16,409 nucleotides of DNA from Deltaproteobacteria bacterium RIFOXYA12_FULL_61_11. Lineage in GTDB: Bacteria > Bdellovibrionota_F > JAHFAK01 > YA12-FULL-61-11. Below are positions 1 to 6,234 of this stretch, in pieces. The stretch spans positions 1 through 16,409 of the forward strand of contig MGSU01000057.1 in NCBI GenBank assembly GCA_001799195.1, in the 5' to 3' direction. The position numbers and the translations under genes are program-made. The notes beneath the pieces are model-generated. The model saw only the letters and a list, made by a program, of their open reading frames with translations, was not told the DNA's origin and ran no database searches. Each line of letters starts with the position of its first letter. Positions within the stretch are counted from its first letter, which is position 1.

Positions 1-101
1 GGACTTCTGGGAATCTCGCTGTGCTGCCTGAAAACCCACTTTTAGGACGCACACCCTGCCTTCTCGGAGGTACCCGACGGGGAAACCGAATTTTTGGCAA
101 T

Positions 102-137
102 AAAAAAGCCTGAAGTTGAGGGGGGGTAACTTCAGGC
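102..137 (-). terminator. Rho-independent terminator, minus strand
   Basis: A perfect 10-bp inverted repeat, GCCTGAAGTT at 108-117 and AACTTCAGGC at 128-137, encloses a 10-base loop (C-rich on the minus strand). It is followed on the minus strand by six T (A-run at 102-107 on the plus strand). This is the standard shape of an intrinsic terminator for leftward transcription. There is no T-run on the other side, so it should not stop rightward transcription well. No minus-strand protein gene lies just upstream; the nearest ends at 1253 beyond nadC. Confidence 0.85.
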
Positions 138-190
138 CTAGGAAGATTGAGTATCTTCGAGCGGGACTATCAGCAAAGCTGATGCCAAAG
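102..190 (-). ncRNA. Possible small RNA, minus strand (3' part)
   Basis: Read leftward there are three consecutive stem-loops: ATCAGC/GCTGAT (arms 169-174 and 178-183, 3-base loop), GAAGAT/ATCTTC (arms 142-147 and 153-158, 5-base loop) and the terminator hairpin at 108-137 with its T-run. A row of hairpins ending in an intrinsic terminator, with no protein gene before it, is the form of a bacterial small RNA. The AT-rich stretch at about 198-230 could hold its promoter (a TATAGA hexamer on the minus strand at 227-222), but no matching -35 is clear, so the 5' end is unknown. Alternatives are a terminator guarding against antisense transcription into the left-hand neighbour, or a leader or attenuator of a gene left of the window. 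The family is not recognised. Confidence 0.35.
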
Positions 191-382
191 TTGGAAAATG
201 TGAATATATATTTATTTGCTCTCTATACAGTTTGTTAGATTCTATGCTCTGCGTCATAGGGCGATCTGCGGTGCGAGTCGCGCCTGCTCGGTAGCCTTGT
301 GTCCCTGGGTTTTTGCGCCAAGTCGATTGACAGGGCCTCGGGTCGGCGGGACGATAACCGTTCAGTGTCGGAGAGGTGGGAT

Positions 383-1228
383 ATGGAACAGGAATTCGCT
401 CAATTGATCGAGGTCGCTCTTGCCGAGGACCTCGGAACTGCCGGCGACCTGACTACCCGGAGCGTGATCGACGAAGGCCTCCGCGCCGAAGCCAGGATCA
501 AAACCCGTCAGGCAGGCGTCTTTGCCGGTGAACGGTTCCTCAGAGCTGTGATGGATCAGGTCGACCCCGGTCTGGAACTGAGTCTCGAGGTAACCGATGG
601 GGCCGAACTCCACCCCGGACAATGCTTCCTGGTCCTGCGAGGGAGCGCCAGGAGCCTGTTGGTGCTCGAGAGGACCCTGCTCAATCTGCTTGGTCTTGCC
701 TGTGGCATTGCAACCAAGACCCGGCGTTACGTGGAGTTGGCCGCCCCTCATGGAGCAACGATCTTGGATACGCGCAAGACCCTACCCGGGCTACGCCTGT
801 TCTCGAAGTACGCGGTCCGCGCGGGTGGAGGGAGCAATCATCGCCTGGGACTCTACGATCAAGTGTTGATCAAAGATAACCACATCGATGCGGCGGGTTC
901 GATTACCCAGGCCGTTGAAGCGGTGCGACGGCACCTGGGTGAGACGGTCGTGGTGGTGGTGGAAACCCGGAACCTGGTCGAGGTCGCCGAAGCGGTAGCC
1001 CTACCGGTCGACCGGTTGTTGTTGGACAACATGACTCCGGCCGAAGTCGCCGCCGCGGTGACTCTGATCGCCGGACGGCGTCCGACCGAGGTCTCGGGCA
1101 ACCTCTCCTTCGCCACGGTCGAGGCCTATGCTCGCGCAGGTGCGGACTTCCTCTCGATCGGCGATCTCACCAAGAACATCGAGAGTCTGGATCTCTCCAT
1201 GAGTCTCGTCCCTCTGAACAGGACCTAA
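383..1228 (+). CDS. nadC: Nicotinate-nucleotide pyrophosphorylase (quinolinate phosphoribosyltransferase)
   Basis: Makes nicotinate mononucleotide, CO2 and PPi from quinolinate and PRPP in de novo NAD synthesis; cytosolic. The product has 281 residues, the usual family length. The N-terminal part (VALAEDLGTAGDLTT) and the phosphoribosyl-binding barrel are both recognisable: DTRKTLPGLR, then KYAVRAGGGSNHRLGL with YDQVLIKDNH, then LLLDNMTPAEV, then SGNLSF and DFLSIGDLTKN near the end. The ATG at 383 was chosen because GGAGAGG sits six bases before it and the family N-terminus begins there; a GTG at 299 in frame would add 28 unrelated residues. Two late motifs differ from the common form: SGGI reads SGNL and LTHS reads LTKN. 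It stands alone: the gene after it is convergent, 24 bases away, and neither nadA nor nadB is in the window. Confidence 0.95.
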   Translation: MEQEFAQLIEVALAEDLGTAGDLTTRSVIDEGLRAEARIKTRQAGVFAGERFLRAVMDQVDPGLELSLEVTDGAELHPGQCFLVLRGSARSLLVLERTLLNLLGLACGIATKTRRYVELAAPHGATILDTRKTLPGLRLFSKYAVRAGGGSNHRLGLYDQVLIKDNHIDAAGSITQAVEAVRRHLGETVVVVVETRNLVEVAEAVALPVDRLLLDNMTPAEVAAAVTLIAGRRPTEVSGNLSFATVEAYARAGADFLSIGDLTKNIESLDLSMSLVPLNRT

Positions 1229-1252
1229 GGGCCTGGAAGGAAAAAAGAGCGT

Positions 1253-1714
1253 TCAACCGAGCAAGGAACAGGTGAGACCGAGGGCGATGGCCAGGGCCAC
1301 GGGGACACTTCGTCGGGGTTCCTGGTTGATCCCTTCGCTCCGCCAACGGACGAAGAGCCGAGGGGTATCGCGCACGACCGGTAGCAAGGCAAGGAATTGG
1401 AGGACTGCGTACCAGCAGAGGGTGGTGGCCACGATACGTAGTTCCAGCAGGGGCCCGTACAAAGCACCGAGCGAGGCAAGGAGGAGGAGGTCGCACCCCC
1501 TGATCCACCCCCGGAGATAGGGGTACAGGAAGAGCATCAGAGGGATCAGGACACCGAGGACGATGCGGGTGATGTCTCCGAGGTTGCCGAGGTCGAGTTC
1601 GACCAGAGTAGCATAGGCAAAGATCCCCACGATCGGAACGAGCAAATAGCGGCGTTCGAGTATGTCCTGGAAGGCCAAGAGGGCGAGGAGGGCGATTATC
1701 GTCCCGTCGCTCAT
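1253..1714 (-). CDS. Small A24 (type IV prepilin peptidase-like) membrane protein
   Basis: A 153-residue, very hydrophobic protein with about four to five membrane segments. Two aspartates stand where A24 aspartic peptidases (the catalytic half of PilD, and CpaA/TadV) carry theirs: D17 in AFQDILERRYLLVP, matching the family's D-x3-R-R-x-P segment, and D75 in WIRGCDLLLLASLGALYG, matching the GxGD-x-KLL-A-x-GA-x-LG segment. The GxGD motif is degraded to RGCD, so cleavage activity is uncertain. There is no N-terminal zinc/methyltransferase domain. Its ATG overlaps the stop of the MlaC-like gene by four bases, so it is the last gene of a translationally coupled trio. No pilin or secretion gene is nearby. 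It could be a prepilin peptidase for an unlinked pilus, or a derived membrane protein that kept the fold. Confidence 0.6.
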   Translation of the reverse strand: MSDGTIIALLALLAFQDILERRYLLVPIVGIFAYATLVELDLGNLGDITRIVLGVLIPLMLFLYPYLRGWIRGCDLLLLASLGALYGPLLELRIVATTLCWYAVLQFLALLPVVRDTPRLFVRWRSEGINQEPRRSVPVALAIALGLTCSLLG

Positions 1715-2298
1715 CGCCCGGCGCGCTGTTGTTTCTCCAGCGCGACGATCTTGGTATCGATGCGGCTGAGCAGGCCTTTCATACCGTGCTTCGCGAGGAT
1801 GCGATGGAACTGTTTGCGATACAGCTCAAGCAAATTGACGGTGTCGTATTCCAGGTTGATGATGCGCCAGACGCCCGAGGGACGAGCGCAGAAGAGTATG
1901 ATCTCGATGGTTCGCTTCCCGGTGCTCGTACTGACTTTCACGACCGAGTCACCGCTCTGATCGTGTTCTTCCAAGAAGGTGACCGGGTAGTCGCGGATGG
2001 AGCGTTCGGCTCGGTGCAGGTAAGAGAGTTCGATCAACCGGGGAAAACGTTCGAGAAAGGCCTCGAGATCGGGTTTGGTCACCGCAGTTCCTTCAGGGGC
2101 GAGCACGCGACGGCCGAGTTCAGCGAAATCGAAGAGGGTGCGGCTACGTTCGAGAAAGGCTTTGGGCTCTTTGCTCTTGGCGAGGAGTGCGCGCAGGGAG
2201 TCGCTCTCAGCCTTGAGGAAGGCGGTTGCCGATGGTTGTTCGGCGGCCTGGAGCGTTATCGTGAGGAGGAGGAAGAGGAGCGGGAGAGAATGGCTCAT
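1711..2298 (-). CDS. MlaC-like phospholipid-binding periplasmic protein (Ttg2D family)
   Basis: A 195-residue exported protein. Residues 1-19 form a signal peptide with a leucine-rich core ending in QAA. The rest fits the MlaC/Ttg2D family: FDFAELGRRVL near the start (family form FDF..-a..vLG), and near the end WRIINLEYDTVNLLELYRKQF followed by GLLSRID, matching the family's W-x-I-x-D pattern, the Y-R-x-QF helix and the GL-x-x-RL-x-x-K ending. MlaC carries phospholipid between the outer membrane and the MlaFEDB ABC transporter. No mlaD, mlaE or mlaF is in the window, so its partners must be elsewhere. It is coupled by four-base overlaps both to the upstream CDP-alcohol transferase gene and to the downstream A24-like gene, which links it to lipid metabolism by context. 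mlaC is the nearest name; orthology is not shown. Confidence 0.8.
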   Translation of the reverse strand: MSHSLPLLFLLLTITLQAAEQPSATAFLKAESDSLRALLAKSKEPKAFLERSRTLFDFAELGRRVLAPEGTAVTKPDLEAFLERFPRLIELSYLHRAERSIRDYPVTFLEEHDQSGDSVVKVSTSTGKRTIEIILFCARPSGVWRIINLEYDTVNLLELYRKQFHRILAKHGMKGLLSRIDTKIVALEKQQRAGR

Positions 2299-2999
2299 GG
2301 TTCGTTCCCACTCTGTTGACGGGCCAAGTAGGTGATAACGTGCCAGATGCGGTAGATTGCCGTGGCGTTGGCGAGGATGGCGATGATTCCCAGGATGGTG
2401 ATGAGCACGTAGTGGGGCAGTTGTTCAGGGTCTTCGACGAAGGGCATTAGACTGGTGGTGACGAAGGAGCTGAGAATGGCACCTGCCCCCAGATAGAAGA
2501 TCCGCTCTGCCCGTTGCATCAGCCCGACCTTGCACGGGACGCCGATGGCCTCGGCCTTGGCCCGGGTGTAGCTGACCATGATCGACCCGAAGAGGGCCAG
2601 CAGAATGACGAAGAGCACCCAGGATTCGTGGAAATAGCCCGCGAGACCGATGAAAAGGATGGAATCGGTATAGCGGTCCAGGACGGAATCAAGATAGCCG
2701 CCATAGGTGCTGACCTGACCGGTGCGACGGGCCACGCGGCCGTCCAGGAAATCGAGATTGCCGGCCAGGACGATAATGGTCCCACCGAGGAAGAAATACC
2801 CGTTGTAGAAGGCCAGGGCGGCAAAGCAGTTTGCCAGGAAGCCGAGGATGGTCAATTGGTTCGGGGTAATACCAAGGCTGATACAGGTGTTCTCGATCGG
2901 AAGGATGATGCGGTAGATCCACCAGTTCCGAATGGCCGAAGCGAGCATCTTGGAGCCGGGATAACGACCGTCGATATGTGCATCCTTGGTTTCGGCCAT
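2295..2999 (-). CDS. CDP-alcohol phosphatidyltransferase (PgsA/PIP-synthase-like)
   Basis: A 234-residue polytopic inner-membrane enzyme with about six membrane segments. It carries the complete CDP-alcohol signature D-x2-DG-x2-AR-x8-G-x3-D-x3-D, starting at LDFLDGRVARRTG and ending at GYLDSVLDRYTD, whose aspartates bind the catalytic metals and the CDP group. The segment VSYTRAKAEAIGV followed by GLMQRAERIFYL resembles phosphatidylinositol-phosphate synthases and their archaeal counterparts (S-Y-x-R/K-A-x-A-E, then R-A-E/D-R), so the acceptor alcohol may be a phosphorylated polyol such as inositol phosphate. This is inference; glycerol-3-phosphate cannot be excluded. It is the first gene of an overlapping trio with the MlaC-like and A24-like genes. 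The gene before it (pepP) ends 50 bases upstream on the same strand with no clear terminator, so they may be co-transcribed. Confidence 0.88.
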   Translation of the reverse strand: MAETKDAHIDGRYPGSKMLASAIRNWWIYRIILPIENTCISLGITPNQLTILGFLANCFAALAFYNGYFFLGGTIIVLAGNLDFLDGRVARRTGQVSTYGGYLDSVLDRYTDSILFIGLAGYFHESWVLFVILLALFGSIMVSYTRAKAEAIGVPCKVGLMQRAERIFYLGAGAILSSFVTTSLMPFVEDPEQLPHYVLITILGIIAILANATAIYRIWHVITYLARQQSGNEP

Positions 3000-3049
3000 G
3001 ACGAGTAGACTCCAGAGGAGAGGATACGCTGGGCCCTTTCCTAGGGGGT

Positions 3050-4855
3050 TCAGCCGGGAATGTCAAGCGCCGCGCAGTGTTCGGCCAGCCAGGCGGCGAG
3101 TTCGTGCGACAGGTGCGGAGCGAGTTCGGTCCGGACCCGATGGTGGTATGCGTTCAACCAGGTCACCTCGGCAGGTTCGAGGAGCGCGAGCTCGAGCAAG
3201 GAGAATTCGAAAGGACAGAGAGTCAACTCTTCGAAACGCAGGAAGGACGTTGCCGGTGCCGTCGGGTCGGAGAGGACGAGCTCGGCCAGGTTCTCCAGGC
3301 GGATGCCGAAAGCGCCTTCCTGGTAATACCCAGGTTCGAGCGAGGTGATCATGCCGGGTAGGAGCGGCATACCTCGGTCGCTGCGAGGCGAGATGCCGGG
3401 AGGGTTCTCGTGCACGCACAAGGCGGCACCGACACCGTGCCCAGTGCCGTGAGAATAATCAAAACCTTGATTCCAGAGGTGTTGGCGGGCCAGGGCGTCG
3501 AGGCGAATGCCTTCTATGCCCTGAGGGAAGCGCTGTTTCGAGATGGCGATCAATCCCTTGAGCACCAGGGTGTAAGCGCGGCGAACCGCGGGGGAGGCTT
3601 GTCCTCGGCAGAGGGTGCGGGTGATGTCGGTCGTGCCGGTATCGTACTGGCCGCCGGAGTCGAGCAAGAGGACGCTGCCGTTGGCGAGGGGGGCGTTGGT
3701 GCCGCGATCGGTGCCGTAGTGGATCACCGCGCTGTTGGTATCTACACCGGCGATGGTGTTGAAGCTGAGCCCGCGGAACCCCGGCTCTTTCGCCCGTTCT
3801 GCGTCGATCGCCGCGGCGAGCTCTCGTTCGCGCGGGAGGGCCTTGTCCGGCAGGTGGTGGAACCAGTGGAGAAAGCGGACCATGGCCAAACCGTCGCGGA
3901 GATGGCAGGCCCGCATGCCTTCGAGTTCGCGGGGAGTCTTGCAGGCTTTGCTGCGGCGGAGAGGCGATTCGTCGAGGATCAACCCGGCGCCGTCGAGCAG
4001 TCCGAACAACCAGACGCTGGCTGAGGTCTGATCGAGCCAGATGCGAGGAGGAGTCTCGGCCGTGAGTTCTTGTATCAAGGCAGGAAGGACTGTAGAGACC
4101 TCGTCGTAGCGATGGAGGACCAAGCCGTTCCCGAGGTGGGTAGCAAGGGCCTGAGGCGAAGTCCCGTCGACGAAGAGATGCAGGACAGATCGACCTACTG
4201 CCAGGTACGAGAGGGCCAGGGGATTGTAGTCCACGTCGGTGCCGCGAGCCTCGAGCAGCCAAGCGATTTCGGCGAGATTGGAGGTTACGAAGAGAGCGCA
4301 GTCCCGCTCGGCCATGGAGGTGCGCAAGGTCTCGAGACGCGCCGCCGGCCGAGCTCCGCAGAGGTCGGGCTTTCTGGGAGTAAGACCTCCGGCGGGGCGG
4401 GGGGGGCGATCCTTCCACACTGCATCGACCAGATTGTTGTCCAGGGAGAGGATGCGCCGAGGTTCTATTTCGGTGGCCAGAGTGCGGTACCGCTCACGTG
4501 AGAGCAGCCGGGGGTCTATCCCGACGGCCGCTCCTTGACCGAGGTGTTGGTTCAGATAGGCGGCGAGAGTGGGGACTCCCGGCTCACCCTGTCGCATCAG
4601 GTCGATGCCGCTACCGGCGAGTTCGCTCTCTGCCTGCAGGAAGTAGCGACCATCGACCCACAAGGCGGCTCGATCGGTCAGGACGACCAAGTCTCCGACC
4701 GAACCGGTGAAACCGCTGAGCCAGCGCCGGCGTTGCCAGGTGGCGGGAACGTATTCGTTGAGGTGGGGATCGGTCGAGGGCACGAGATACGCATCGATAC
4801 CTTCTGCCCTGAACAGGTTGCGCAGGTTGACAAGGTGGGTTGTGCTCGGGTGCAT
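3050..4855 (-). CDS. pepP: Xaa-Pro aminopeptidase, long form (aminopeptidase P, M24B)
   Basis: Removes an N-terminal residue from peptides with proline in second place; a dinuclear-metal, probably cytosolic enzyme. The 601 residues match the three-domain long form known from eukaryotic XPNPEP1 and many bacteria: creatinase-like domains at about 1-140 and 150-310, the M24 pita-bread domain at about 315-535, and the C-terminal extension after 540. All five metal ligands are present: D399 (LLLDSGGQY) and D410 (GTTDITRT), H473 (HGTGHGVG), E507 (SLEPGYY) and E521 (RLENLAEL). The ATG at 4855 was chosen because the family N-terminus begins at MHPSTTHL and GAGGAG lies just upstream. An open extension to 5155 overlaps the cold-shock gene and has no family resemblance. 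The neighbour upstream is the tandem cold-shock gene, 124 bases away. Confidence 0.95.
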   Translation of the reverse strand: MHPSTTHLVNLRNLFRAEGIDAYLVPSTDPHLNEYVPATWQRRRWLSGFTGSVGDLVVLTDRAALWVDGRYFLQAESELAGSGIDLMRQGEPGVPTLAAYLNQHLGQGAAVGIDPRLLSRERYRTLATEIEPRRILSLDNNLVDAVWKDRPPRPAGGLTPRKPDLCGARPAARLETLRTSMAERDCALFVTSNLAEIAWLLEARGTDVDYNPLALSYLAVGRSVLHLFVDGTSPQALATHLGNGLVLHRYDEVSTVLPALIQELTAETPPRIWLDQTSASVWLFGLLDGAGLILDESPLRRSKACKTPRELEGMRACHLRDGLAMVRFLHWFHHLPDKALPRERELAAAIDAERAKEPGFRGLSFNTIAGVDTNSAVIHYGTDRGTNAPLANGSVLLLDSGGQYDTGTTDITRTLCRGQASPAVRRAYTLVLKGLIAISKQRFPQGIEGIRLDALARQHLWNQGFDYSHGTGHGVGAALCVHENPPGISPRSDRGMPLLPGMITSLEPGYYQEGAFGIRLENLAELVLSDPTAPATSFLRFEELTLCPFEFSLLELALLEPAEVTWLNAYHHRVRTELAPHLSHELAAWLAEHCAALDIPG

Positions 4856-4979
4856 GGGCTCTCCTCGGTCGGTTGCGTTAGCACCGGGATACCACGACGC
4901 CGGGACTCTGCCAAGCACGACCTCGGCGATTGAACTCATGGTGATCGGGAGATGAAGATTCAACCCGTGGGAAGGGACG

Positions 4980-5522
4980 TCAATCCACGACACGCACCTT
5001 GACGGCCTGTAGGCCTTTCGGGCCTGGTTCGACGCAGAACTCGACCTCTTGGCCTTCCCTGAGGACGTTGAACCCATTGGTGATGATGGAGGAGAAATGC
5101 ACGAACAGGTCGCACCCTTCTTCCCGGGAGAGGAAACCGTGGCCTCTGGTGTCATTGAACCATTTCACCCTGCCCCGTTCCCGCTCGCTGCCGTCCGCGC
5201 AGAGTTCTTCCTCATCGGGCGGAGGAGAGGTTTCTTCCTCGAGGAGGGTGACTCGGACGGCTTGGAGACCCTTGGGCCCTTGCTCAACGCAGAATTCGAC
5301 CCGCTGGCCCTCGTGCAGGTTTTTGAATCCCTTCGTGATGATCGCGGTGAAATGTACGAACAGATCGGCGAGGCCTTCCTTGTCGGGATCGATGAAGCCG
5401 AAGCCCTTGGTGTCGTGGAACCACTTCACCGTGCCCTGGAGCCGCTCTCCGCGGGAAGCAAGGCAGTTCGAACCGAGGAACAGCCCGAGGGCCAGGAATA
5501 CTAATACCATGGTCCGGTGCAT
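4980..5522 (-). CDS. Exported or membrane-anchored protein with two cold-shock domains
   Basis: The protein has 180 residues. Residues 1-23 ([20 protein letters not shown] then LAS) form a hydrophobic segment like a signal peptide, with possible cleavage near A22. Two cold-shock (OB-fold) domains follow at about 28-93 and 117-178, joined by an acidic Pro-rich linker. Domain 1 has intact single-strand nucleic-acid motifs: RNP1 KGFGFI (39-44) and RNP2 LFVHF (54-58). Domain 2 keeps LFVHF (139-143) but its RNP1 reads RGHGFL, with a central aromatic lost. The domains are internal duplicates; EGQ-x-VEFCVE and GPKGLQAV occur in both. The start is well supported: AAGGAG lies six bases before the ATG, so the hydrophobic end is really translated. 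Ordinary Csp proteins are cytosolic single domains of about 70 residues. If exported, it would bind nucleic acid outside the cytoplasm; if anchored with the C-terminus inside, it would act at the membrane. Confidence 0.85.
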   Translation of the reverse strand: MHRTMVLVFLALGLFLGSNCLASRGERLQGTVKWFHDTKGFGFIDPDKEGLADLFVHFTAIITKGFKNLHEGQRVEFCVEQGPKGLQAVRVTLLEEETSPPPDEEELCADGSERERGRVKWFNDTRGHGFLSREEGCDLFVHFSSIITNGFNVLREGQEVEFCVEPGPKGLQAVKVRVVD

Positions 5523-5816
5523 AGGAGACTCCTTGGAAACCTGTACTACTTGTCAATATTGCAGGTTGTATGCCTGGACCGTGTTTGCAATTTGTTACTA
5601 TAATAAATTGATATTAATAATAATTATGATTTACGCTGGGGACAGTTGCTTCAACCGTGGTGACAAGGTGACCCTCCATAAGCTCGGTGCGCTCCTGGGA
5701 GCCGGGTCCCTTGAGCGAGTTCTCAAAATCCATGTTTCACGCGAGCGTTGACAGGTTCCCACGGCTGGGTCAAGGTGAGCCCGCGGCTTTAGTCGGTCTG
5801 AGTTGGAGAAGAACCC
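5523..5816. promoter_or_regulatory. Divergent intergenic region with AT-rich core
   Basis: This 294-base gap lies between the minus-strand cold-shock gene and the plus-strand small membrane protein gene, so it should hold divergent promoters. Positions about 5582-5632 are a sharp AT-rich island in GC-rich surroundings. On the plus strand a perfect TATAAT lies at 5599-5604, with TGGACC (four of six matches to TTGACA) 18 bases upstream at 5575-5580. On the minus strand TTGACA lies at 5556-5551, but any -10 at normal spacing would fall on the ribosome site, so it is probably chance; TATAGT at about 5602-5597 is another minus-strand -10 candidate without a clear -35. A second TTGACA on the plus strand at 5748-5753 has no -10. 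Nothing else is recognised in 5641-5816. Confidence 0.4.
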
Positions 5817-6209
5817 ATGAAAATCGTCCTCGTCCTCGTGCTTGCCGGCTTGGTCCTTCTGGCCGGCCGTTACACCCTCGTCTCGACGGGCAGTGGGTAT
5901 GCCTTGGTCGATCGCGGTACCCTCTCGCTCGGCCCCTTCTATCTCAACCTGAAAGACTGGAGTCACGATCGGATCGCCGAGCTCGATTGGCTGCGCGGTG
6001 CCCTGGAACGGGGAGATCTGCCGGGGTTGGAGGAGAGCAGGAAACGTCTGCTCGAAGAGCTGCGAGAGGCAGATGAAGCCATTGATTCTGCTGCGGACAA
6101 GGCCGGCGACTTGAAGGACGAGGCGGGGAAGGGCTTGCGCGGGGCGGGCGAGGCCCTACGCGAGCAGACCCGTAAGGTCGACGAAGCCGTTCGCGACCAA
6201 GTGGAATAG
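5817..6209 (+). CDS. Small membrane-anchored protein with amphipathic helical tail
   Basis: A 130-residue protein of no family I recognise. Residues 3-17 form one hydrophobic segment (IVLVLVLAGLVLLAG), either a membrane anchor or a signal peptide. Residues 18-50 look like a short beta-rich stretch with many glycines and aromatics (SGYALVDRGTLSLGPFYLNL). Residues 51-130 are charged and helical, rich in E, R, K, D and A (EESRKRLLEELREADEAID, then KAGDLKDEAGKGLRGAGEAL), like amphipathic or coiled-coil helices that lie on membranes or self-associate. The start is supported by GGAG eight bases before the ATG. It stands alone on the plus strand and is convergent with the transporter gene, whose end is 25 bases away. 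A role in the envelope is a guess from topology only. Confidence 0.75.
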   Translation: MKIVLVLVLAGLVLLAGRYTLVSTGSGYALVDRGTLSLGPFYLNLKDWSHDRIAELDWLRGALERGDLPGLEESRKRLLEELREADEAIDSAADKAGDLKDEAGKGLRGAGEALREQTRKVDEAVRDQVE

Positions 6210-6234
6210 CGTCGAGGGCCTGCGTTCGTCGTGA

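Larger units (their letters stand above)
1..382. other. Left intergenic region without a protein gene
   Basis: No convincing protein gene is seen here. The reading frames that start at 216 and 299 lack ribosome sites and resemble no family; the second is an upstream extension of nadC. The stretch is locally AT-rich at about 190-245, in contrast to the rest of the window, which is where promoters for nadC (+) and for a possible minus-strand RNA would lie. I could not define a good -35/-10 pair on either strand. Positions 102-183 carry three stem-loops, listed separately. Positions 1-100 show nothing I recognise; they may belong to a gene or RNA that continues to the left of the window. Confidence 0.6.

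Noticed and set aside
1-100. Possible structured RNA (tmRNA-, SRP- or RNase P-like) at the left edge
   Set aside because: Short GGGGAAACC-like and GGCAGCA-like pieces recalled such RNAs, but the conserved cores could not be matched on either strand.
216-407. 63-codon plus-strand frame before nadC
   Set aside because: No ribosome site, no recognisable protein character, and it overlaps the nadC start.
1229-1252. Terminator between convergent nadC and the A24-like gene
   Set aside because: There is a run of A/T (T-run on the minus strand) but no adjacent stem could be found.
1729-2319. Plus-strand frame of about 196 codons antisense to the MlaC-like gene
   Set aside because: Low-complexity E/G-rich shadow; the minus-strand gene has a signal peptide and family motifs.
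3410-4024. Plus-strand frame of about 204 codons antisense to pepP
   Set aside because: It is a shadow of the pepP codons with biased composition; pepP is fully supported by motifs.
4856-5155. Open N-terminal extension of the aminopeptidase P frame by 100 residues
   Set aside because: It overlaps the well-supported cold-shock gene in another frame, has no family resemblance, and a good ribosome site plus the family N-terminus fix the start at 4855.
5551-5556. Perfect TTGACA on the minus strand as promoter of the cold-shock gene
   Set aside because: A -10 at normal spacing would lie on the ribosome site and start codon, with no matching sequence there.
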